Part shown: positions 7,159-11,907 of the stretch, in pieces
Position numbering within the stretch: the first letter of the stretch is position 1
Layout: every line of letters begins with the position of its first letter
From: Lachnospiraceae bacterium
GTDB taxonomy: Bacteria; Bacillota; Clostridia; Lachnospirales; Lachnospiraceae
Assembly: GCA_003453515.1 (NCBI GenBank)
Contig: DMLD01000016.1
Coordinates: 1,623 to 13,529 of the forward strand
DNA length: 11,907 bases
Direction: 5' to 3'
Notes under the pieces: model-generated
The model's database searches: none
The model's input: only the letters and a program-made list of their open reading frames with translations
Told to the model about the DNA's origin: nothing
Position numbers and translations under genes: made by a program

Positions 7159-9023
7159 TACTGATCACCCCCTTCCGCAGTTTCATCGGCCACGGGCGTC
7201 TCTCCTGTTCCCTCCGCATTGTTGACATCAAGGGATACTCCCGTTCCGTCCAAGGCCTGATTCAGGGTGTCAGTAACCTCCTGCGCCGCTGTCAACTCAT
7301 TTGCAATGAAGTCAAACGTCAGCGAGTAAGCGTATCTGAATTTATTCGATGTGGTTGCCTGATCTTCTGAGATAGTCTCAACCCAGGCATTTCTGATCAT
7401 AGGTATCTTGTTCAACTGTATGATCAGTGACGATACCGAATGTAGTCTCTCGTTCGAGATACAGTTTGCGGAAACCTTGCTTCCGTCAGATGTGATCGTC
7501 GTGATCTTGAAACTCTTCGGACATACCGCTTCGATGTCATTTATCAAAGCATGGAAATGGTTGTTGTTGAGATCGGTTGCGAGCTTCACTCCCTTGTATG
7601 TTCCGTAGTTCGTTTCTATGGCCGTCAACTCGTTGTACTCGGCATCGACCGAGGACAGCGAATTTGCCTTGAGCTGCCATGAATCCTTCTCATCTCTTGC
7701 CGTAAACAGGCTTAAGTATGACCATCCTGCGATAGTCGCAGCTACCAAAACCAAAAGTCCGCAGATAAGGATAGGTCCGACCATGTTTCCTTTTTTTGCA
7801 TCCTTCTCTGCAACATCCCTCGAGATGAAGTTGACCGGCGAGAACACGGCACCCATACAGTTCAAATACTGCAGCATGGATATGCTTATCTCGACCTTAC
7901 GGTTGAACCTCACTCCCGCTATCTCCGTAGGAGTGGATGTCTGTATACCAAGTTCATTTGTCAAAAGCTCGTGGATTCCAACTATGGAGCAGCCCCATCC
8001 GATCAGGGATACCGACTGTATCGGATCACCCCTGTGCTGAGCGTTGTAGTACTCAACAACCCTGACGATGTTTCCGATAAGGTAGTCACCGTTGTTTGTG
8101 ACCTCGATACGCTTTTGCATCGAGAAATCGTTTCCCGAGTTCTCTACGCCCAGATGCGGCATCAAGACCCTCTGTGAGGATATAAGCTTATACGCCTTGT
8201 CAAAGGTCTCGCAGCGGAACGCTCCCTCCTCCTGTATGGCGTCGGTAAATACGTTGACACCGTAGGGAACCACCCTCTGCAAAAGAAGCTTGTCCTGATT
8301 GACAACATTGACAAGCGTCGAATCACGGTTGATCTGAATAGAAAGAGATGTTCCCATTCCGACCTGACGCTTCATGATCTGGAACACTGAGTTACCGTCA
8401 GCCTCGAGCGATGCGATCTTGACACCGATAGCATCAGCGAGCGCATAGTACGAGTTGATCAGCTCAGTCGGTGCTGCAAACACGAGCACGTCCTGTACAA
8501 GCTCCGAATCATCCGCCTCCTCGGTCGCTGCATCTCCCTTTTTCCTCTTCTTTTTCTTGGACTTCTTGTCCGGCTCCTGTGCTTCCTCAGCCTCCAGAAG
8601 CTTGTCAAAGCCCTGCTCTGTAGCAAGCTTGGTCTCCTCTCCGCCTGCATAGGGCTTGCCCTGAAGCACGTGAGAGAATACGTACTGTTCGGTGTCCACC
8701 GGGAACAGATCCGCAACCCTCGCCTGAACCAGTGCACCCATGCGCTGCTTGCTGACAGCCGGCAGCGTCGCCTCACGACTGGCGATCTTGGATGACGGGA
8801 TTACAAAAATAGCATCCTTGCAGTTGATGTGTTTCTCCTTCATCGTCTTCACGATCATACGCGCGAGATCGGTAACATCGATGATCTGTCCGTCTGACAC
8901 ACAGCCCTCAGGCGTGGTCACGCGCATACAACCGTAGATCGATGGCTCGTCGTCCACATTGTCCATGTGAACCATGTGCGTTGTACGGGATCCTACACGG
9001 ATCACTAACACTTTTTTTGCCAT
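7158..9023 (-). CDS. pilM: PilM-PilN fusion, inner-membrane platform of the type IV pilus
   Basis: A 621-residue protein. Residues 1-395 are the actin-like PilM domain, recognisable from VSDGQIIDVTDL (42-53), VFVIPSSKIASRE-like strands (72-84) and a terminal IGWGCSIVGI (341-350). Residues 397-401 (VNFIS) match the place and form of the PilN N-terminal motif INLLP that binds PilM. A membrane helix (about 415-440), a coiled-coil segment and a PilN-like alpha/beta domain (about 490-580) follow; the C-terminal 40 residues are acidic and disordered. In classical systems PilM and PilN are separate partners; here they are one chain. The usual Asp of the first phosphate loop is Arg9 and the second loop reads SIQINRDST, so ATP binding may be lost. 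A Lys-rich block (153-162) is inserted in PilM between acidic stretches. ATG at 9023 has GGAGG six bases upstream. Confidence 0.87.
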   Translation of the reverse strand: MAKKVLVIRVGSRTTHMVHMDNVDDEPSIYGCMRVTTPEGCVSDGQIIDVTDLARMIVKTMKEKHINCKDAIFVIPSSKIASREATLPAVSKQRMGALVQARVADLFPVDTEQYVFSHVLQGKPYAGGEETKLATEQGFDKLLEAEEAQEPDKKSKKKKRKKGDAATEEADDSELVQDVLVFAAPTELINSYYALADAIGVKIASLEADGNSVFQIMKRQVGMGTSLSIQINRDSTLVNVVNQDKLLLQRVVPYGVNVFTDAIQEEGAFRCETFDKAYKLISSQRVLMPHLGVENSGNDFSMQKRIEVTNNGDYLIGNIVRVVEYYNAQHRGDPIQSVSLIGWGCSIVGIHELLTNELGIQTSTPTEIAGVRFNRKVEISISMLQYLNCMGAVFSPVNFISRDVAEKDAKKGNMVGPILICGLLVLVAATIAGWSYLSLFTARDEKDSWQLKANSLSSVDAEYNELTAIETNYGTYKGVKLATDLNNNHFHALINDIEAVCPKSFKITTITSDGSKVSANCISNERLHSVSSLIIQLNKIPMIRNAWVETISEDQATTSNKFRYAYSLTFDFIANELTAAQEVTDTLNQALDGTGVSLDVNNAEGTGETPVADETAEGGDQ

Positions 9024-9117
9024 AACACTCCTCCACGAAGCTTTAATTGTATTGCTTTATCCACACTGCTCATAGGCAGATGCTGATCCTGTTATACTCA
9101 CCCCATCATACAGCTTT

Positions 9118-9891
9118 TTATAATCCCGCCAGTCCGACATACCAGTCAAACATTGCCTGTCCCCACATCAGCCCGATAAAAATAGCCGCGGACAGGTACG
9201 GTCCAAACGCGAACTTGCCTTTATTTTTCGTAACAGCCATCCTGATACCCTCGATGATGGCTCCCGCCACACATCCGATCACGATGACAAAGAATACTCT
9301 CCGTATACCCAGACACATCCCGGCGCACGCCATCAGCTCGATATCTCCGAGTCCGAGCCCACCCTTGCCGGTGATCAGTCTGAACACCAGCGCACACAGC
9401 AGCAGGAACACTCCCGCTCCCACGGCTCCGATCACGTAGTCCCACCAGTTGTTCAGATCAAGGAGCATATGCACTATCCCGATAAGCAGTATGACGAAGT
9501 AGCTGCCCACAGGGATAAGCATGGTTCTGTAATCGATGACCGCGATGACGATAAGGCACGATGTCACGATACACCACAGCGAGCTCTCCACGCTCCATCC
9601 GTTTATGAAAAATATCGCGATATACAGTAATCCGTTTACCGCCTCAACTATCGGATACTGCACGGATATCTTCTCGCCGCAGTACCGGCACTTCCCCCTG
9701 AGAAAAATCCAGCTGAACAGAGGGATGAGATCGTACCACTTCAGCCTGTGCCCACAGCTCATGCAATGCGAATTGACAGTTGCTATGTTTTCATCCTTGG
9801 GGATCCGGTAAATGCAAACATTGAGAAAACTGCCGATCACGATGCCGTATATGAACACGACCGGATACAGCACATACCAAAAATCCTCCAT
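9118..9891 (-). CDS. pilD: Prepilin peptidase (A24 family, bifunctional leader peptidase type)
   Basis: A 257-residue polytopic membrane protein that cuts the leaders of type IV prepilins at the Gly-Phe bond and may N-methylate the new end. N-terminal helix with GSFLNVCIYRIP (20-31), the family signature. Two CxxC pairs (Cys43/46, Cys68/71) in a cytoplasmic loop suggest a zinc-binding domain. Catalytic aspartates are Asp120 (VIDYRTMLIP) and Asp183 in GLGLGD, the GxGD motif. About seven or eight membrane segments are visible, and length is normal for the family. The ATG at 9891 is chosen because AGGAGG ends four bases before it. An in-frame GTG at 9921 lacks any ribosome binding site and would add ten residues. 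It is the first gene of the leftward pilus cluster, 94 bp before pilM, and its substrates are probably the pilin-like proteins encoded downstream. Confidence 0.93.
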   Translation of the reverse strand: MEDFWYVLYPVVFIYGIVIGSFLNVCIYRIPKDENIATVNSHCMSCGHRLKWYDLIPLFSWIFLRGKCRYCGEKISVQYPIVEAVNGLLYIAIFFINGWSVESSLWCIVTSCLIVIAVIDYRTMLIPVGSYFVILLIGIVHMLLDLNNWWDYVIGAVGAGVFLLLCALVFRLITGKGGLGLGDIELMACAGMCLGIRRVFFVIVIGCVAGAIIEGIRMAVTKNKGKFAFGPYLSAAIFIGLMWGQAMFDWYVGLAGL

Positions 9892-9901
9892 CACTCCTCC
9901 T
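9892..9901 (-). promoter_or_regulatory. Ribosome binding site deciding the pilD start
   Basis: On the minus strand AGGAGG is followed by AGTG and then ATG at 9891. The four-base spacing is short but the match to the anti-Shine-Dalgarno sequence is perfect. It overlaps the end of any reading frame started at GTG 9921, arguing for the shorter protein. Confidence 0.7.
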
Positions 9902-9906
9902 GACAC

Positions 9907-9937
9907 AAAAAGCCAAAGCACGCAAAAACACCGGCTT
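9907..9937 (-). terminator. Weak intrinsic terminator-like hairpin in the pilD leader
   Basis: On the minus strand AAGCCGG can pair with TTGGCTT (five Watson-Crick pairs plus two G-U), with a 14-base loop and a short U-run continuing to 9907. It lies just before the pilD ribosome binding site. It could end readthrough from the transporter gene or act as an attenuator terminator. The stem is short and the U-tract brief, so strength is doubtful. Confidence 0.3.
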
Positions 9938-9978
9938 AAAGCTCTTGAAAAATAACGGTTTTCCGTAGCTTTCCGCCG
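9932..9978 (-). promoter_or_regulatory. Structured leader RNA, alternative to the terminator-like hairpin
   Basis: On the minus strand CGGCGGAAAGCT (9978-9967) pairs with AGCTTTAAGCCG (9943-9932) as 4 bp, a 2x2 internal loop, and 6 bp. Inside, ACGG-AAAA-CCGT (9966-9955) forms a small hairpin. The 3' arm shares AAGCCG with the 5' arm of the terminator-like hairpin at 9907-9937, so only one of the two can form. That is the layout of an attenuator or riboswitch expression platform. I could not match it to a known riboswitch class. Confidence 0.4.
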
Positions 9979-10013
9979 ATAAAAGGGTAATCCTCGCCCA
10001 CTTATTCCGTTAT

Positions 10014-10042
10014 AGTATACTACTTTTTGATGAAGAATGCAA
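10014..10042 (-). promoter_or_regulatory. Candidate promoter of the type IV pilus operon
   Basis: Minus strand: -35-like TTGCAT (10042-10037), 17-bp spacer, -10 TATACT (10019-10014). The -10 is good, the -35 matches only the TTG half. Transcription would start near 10007, giving a leader of about 115 bases before pilD. It is the best promoter-like pair in the 200-bp gap between the transporter and pilD. Confidence 0.5.
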
Positions 10043-10043
10043 C

Positions 10044-10073
10044 TTTTTTCGTATTATTTCGTATTATTTCGTA
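10044..10073 (-). repeat. Three 10-bp-phased direct repeats upstream of the pilus promoter
   Basis: Minus strand: TACGAAATAA, TACGAAATAA, TACGAAAAAA, head to tail with exact period 10, one base upstream of the putative -35 box. One unit per helical turn places the A-tracts on one face of the DNA, so the block may be an UP-like/curved element or a binding site for an activator. It starts 19 bp after the transporter stop codon. Confidence 0.6.
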
Positions 10074-10091
10074 CAATCAGAGCAGGTTTTG

Positions 10092-11681
10092 TCAATTCTT
10101 CACCAGCACATCCTTATCAAGCATATCCATTGAGCCTGCCAGCGCCGTCATCTCGAGCTGCAGGCAGTACTGGTTGATGCCTGCCATGGTGAAATCCAGT
10201 ATCACATTTATCGCCAGGGCTATACCTATGGCTTCGTTCGGTATACCCAGCTGTTCAAAGAGTATCGCATAACACATCGACATACCGCCTGCGATAGGTG
10301 GGGTCGCCAGCGACAACAAAAAACATGTAAGTGTGATGACCACGATCCAGTATGGCGAGATCGGGACACCATACAACTGTGCCATCCCGAATCCTATTGT
10401 CACGTAAGCCGTCTGTACGGCAGGTTTAAACATAGTATTGCCAAGCGGCATTCCGAAATCTATTATTTTTTTATCAATTCCAAACGACTTCTCACAACTT
10501 TCCATTCCCAACGACAGCGCTGCCACCGATGATGCGGTAGTAAACGCTCTGATGGCTGCGGGGTGTGCTTTCTTTACCAATACACTTAGTTTTGTCTTGT
10601 ATTTTACTGACACACATACTGTATAAGCCATCGCAAGCAGGAGCATGATCGCCAGATACACAGCGATGACCTTCCAAGATTTCACCACAACTGAGAAGTT
10701 GCCGCTGATCATGATCTTGAATATCCCAAGGAACACCATGATCGGTATCAGCACATTGGATAAAGACATGATATACCGCATGATCTCATTGAGATCTCCG
10801 ACAACCTTCGTAAACGTACTGACTTTTTCCTTCAGAATAAGTAGCACTATTCCAAACACAAACGCGAGAAATATTATCTGTTGTGTTCGACCCTCCATAA
10901 AAGGTTTGATCATATTGTCAGGTATTATCTGAAGGATCAGTCCGAAGAGATCGGAAAACTTAAATTCAGTAACTCCCCCACCGACACTTCTGAAAATCGG
11001 TGAACAGACAAGTGAAGTGAAAACGGAAAGCGACATAAGTATCACCATAAATCTGCTGACCATTTTTTTACCGATCTTACTCAGCGTCTCGACATCACCT
11101 ATTGCACAGACTCCCCATGTCAGCGAGAAAAATATCATAGGTCCCGCTACTCCCGTTATGATCCCCATGATCGTATCAAAAGCCGGCTCGATGTAGCCTT
11201 TAAGCATGTTCCGGTTTACACTCTCAGACAGACTCTCGCATAGAAATCCCACACCTATAGCCAGAAAAAAAGCTACCAACGTCATAATGGATGTTGATAT
11301 CCTTATCTTCTTTCGGGGAACTACGCTTATGATATTGACCCGGTTCCGATAATCCCATGTACACTCACTTTTGGAATCGGCACCGAGCTTTCTTAAAAGA
11401 TTATAATCCTCATCATCCGATGAAAACGGATCCAGTACACTCGACTCCACATAAAGCTGAACCCTGCATCTCCCAAGAAACTTTCTCTTCTTAAGATCAA
11501 ACCTGCACTCTTCTCCGAACTTGTTTTTGTATGCCACTAACAGCTCCTCGAATATAAGTCGCAGTCTGGTTGCCTCTTCTCCTTCAACACCGTTGTTTTC
11601 AAGGAAAGAGATGATGGTTCCGATTGCTTCATCTATATTCTCACTCGAAAGACAGTACTGCCATGTATCATCCTTATGCAT
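10092..11681 (-). CDS. SLC1-family (dicarboxylate/amino acid:cation) symporter with GHKL-like N-terminal domain
   Basis: A 529-residue protein with two parts. Residues 1-127 are soluble: RLRLIFEELLVAYKNKFG (40-57) resembles the N-box helix of GHKL/anti-sigma ATPases but has Ala50 where the Mg-binding Asn is expected. ESSVLDPFS and YRNRVNIISV (111-120) resemble the later strands of that fold. Residues 130-529 are a multi-pass transporter of the glutamate/dicarboxylate type: about eight membrane segments, an HP1-like AFTTASSVAALSLGME (379-394), PLGNTMFKPAVQT (412-424), and an HP2-like TPPIAGGMS (460-468). The usual NMDGT signature is replaced by NTMFKP, and the substrate-binding Arg/Asp pattern of the last helix is altered (DFTMAGINQ), so substrate and ion coupling are unclear. 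The ATG has AAAGGAG six bases upstream. It is a single-gene unit with its own promoter and is not obviously tied to the pilus genes. Confidence 0.85.
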   Translation of the reverse strand: MHKDDTWQYCLSSENIDEAIGTIISFLENNGVEGEEATRLRLIFEELLVAYKNKFGEECRFDLKKRKFLGRCRVQLYVESSVLDPFSSDDEDYNLLRKLGADSKSECTWDYRNRVNIISVVPRKKIRISTSIMTLVAFFLAIGVGFLCESLSESVNRNMLKGYIEPAFDTIMGIITGVAGPMIFFSLTWGVCAIGDVETLSKIGKKMVSRFMVILMSLSVFTSLVCSPIFRSVGGGVTEFKFSDLFGLILQIIPDNMIKPFMEGRTQQIIFLAFVFGIVLLILKEKVSTFTKVVGDLNEIMRYIMSLSNVLIPIMVFLGIFKIMISGNFSVVVKSWKVIAVYLAIMLLLAMAYTVCVSVKYKTKLSVLVKKAHPAAIRAFTTASSVAALSLGMESCEKSFGIDKKIIDFGMPLGNTMFKPAVQTAYVTIGFGMAQLYGVPISPYWIVVITLTCFLLSLATPPIAGGMSMCYAILFEQLGIPNEAIGIALAINVILDFTMAGINQYCLQLEMTALAGSMDMLDKDVLVKN

Positions 11682-11710
11682 CTTTTGCTCCTTTAGTTTT
11701 GCTTATTCAC

Positions 11711-11739
11711 TTGATTTTCTATCTGCATTAGTGTATAAT
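11711..11739 (+). promoter_or_regulatory. Promoter reading rightward (toward the gene at 11871)
   Basis: TTGATT at 11711-11716, 17-bp spacer, perfect TATAAT at 11734-11739. The start point would be near 11746, leaving a leader of about 125 bases. The -10 is half of an inverted repeat (TATAATT at 11734-11740, AATTATA at 11756-11762). Confidence 0.55.
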
Positions 11740-11790
11740 TTATCGTATCATATGTAATTATAACCCACTATCTCTTTCGTAACCCCATGT

Positions 11791-11819
11791 AGTATATCTT
11801 ATGTTGAGGAACTTGTCAA
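11791..11819 (-). promoter_or_regulatory. Promoter of the SLC1-type transporter gene
   Basis: Minus strand: perfect TTGACA (11819-11814), 17-bp spacer, TATACT (11796-11791). Start point near 11784, leader about 100 bases to the ATG at 11681. This is the strongest sigma-A-type promoter match in the window. Confidence 0.7.
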
Positions 11820-11870
11820 ACCGACACGAAGACATGGACTCGACAAACATCGATCCAGGAGGAATCATTC

Positions 11871-11907
11871 ATGAAAGCTAATAAGATCAGATCAGTTGCG
11901 ATCACCA
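11871..11907 (+). CDS. Start of a rightward gene, cut by the window edge
   Basis: ATG at 11871 is preceded by AGGAGG with an eight-base spacing. Only twelve codons are visible: MKANKIRSVAIT. The basic start running into small hydrophobic residues is typical of a signal peptide, so the product is probably exported or a lipoprotein. Nothing more can be said. It is transcribed divergently from the transporter gene. Confidence 0.6.
   Translation, partial: MKANKIRSVAIT

Noticed and set aside
9024..9117. Separate promoter or terminator between pilD and pilM
   Set aside because: A TACAAT at 9046-9051 has no -35 at the right distance, and no hairpin with a U-tract is present; readthrough from pilD is the simpler reading.
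9047..9439. 130-codon open frame on the plus strand
   Set aside because: Antisense to pilD; the product is low-complexity Ser/Pro/His and the antisense frame carries the GxGD peptidase motif.
9892..9921. GTG 9921 as the start of pilD
   Set aside because: No ribosome binding site in front of it, and the perfect AGGAGG lies inside the extension, four bases before ATG 9891.
9932..10007. A confident c-di-GMP-I (GEMM) riboswitch call
   Set aside because: Only a 16-base stretch resembles the core, with three differences; the GGCAAACC segment, the GNRA-capped hairpin and the closing stem are not seen.
1..11907. tRNA, rRNA, insertion sequences, transposase or integrase
   Set aside because: No transposase or recombinase domain, no terminal inverted repeats flanking a gene, and no tRNA-like cloverleaf was noticed on reading either strand.

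Overview
The window looks like chromosomal DNA of a Gram-positive anaerobe of the class Clostridia, most likely a Lachnospiraceae member. This rests on the protein style (large secreted proteins, Pro/Ala/Thr linkers, type IV pilus genes of the Gram-positive kind), strong AGGAGG-type ribosome binding sites and moderate GC content. The family assignment is an inference from general resemblance, not from a marker gene.

Layout, right to left. At the far right (11871-11907) a rightward gene begins and is cut by the edge. It is separated by 189 bp, holding good promoters for both directions, from a leftward gene (11681-10092). That gene encodes a divergent SLC1-type (dicarboxylate/amino acid:cation symporter) transporter with an unusual soluble N-terminal domain that looks like a degenerate GHKL/anti-sigma-type ATPase fold. 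A 200-bp intergenic region follows. It carries three 10-bp-phased direct repeats, a candidate leftward promoter, and a leader with two mutually exclusive hairpins.

From 9891 to the left edge runs a leftward, apparently polycistronic type IV pilus (T4P) assembly cluster: prepilin peptidase; a PilM-PilN fusion; a PilO-like protein (coupled by a TAATG overlap); a 430-aa pilin-like protein; an 874-aa PilX-like protein with a very large, probably beta-rich ectodomain; a 203-aa GspH/FimT-like pseudopilin; a 301-aa pseudopilin with two low-complexity linkers; and the first 225 residues of a large secreted protein that runs off the window. Gaps are -1 to 110 bp.

Inferred working together: the peptidase cleaves the leaders of the pilin-like proteins. 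The PilM-PilN fusion and PilO form the inner-membrane alignment platform. The minor pilins, led by the PilX-like giant, probably form the pilus tip or initiation complex. The secreted protein may be displayed with or near the pilus. The extension/retraction ATPases (PilB, PilT), the platform protein PilC and an obvious small major pilin are not in the window and must lie elsewhere if the machine is functional.

The most interesting points are the PilM-PilN fusion with decayed nucleotide-binding motifs, the giant PilX-like subunit, the possible RNA attenuator in front of the pilus operon, and the GHKL-like/SLC1 fusion.
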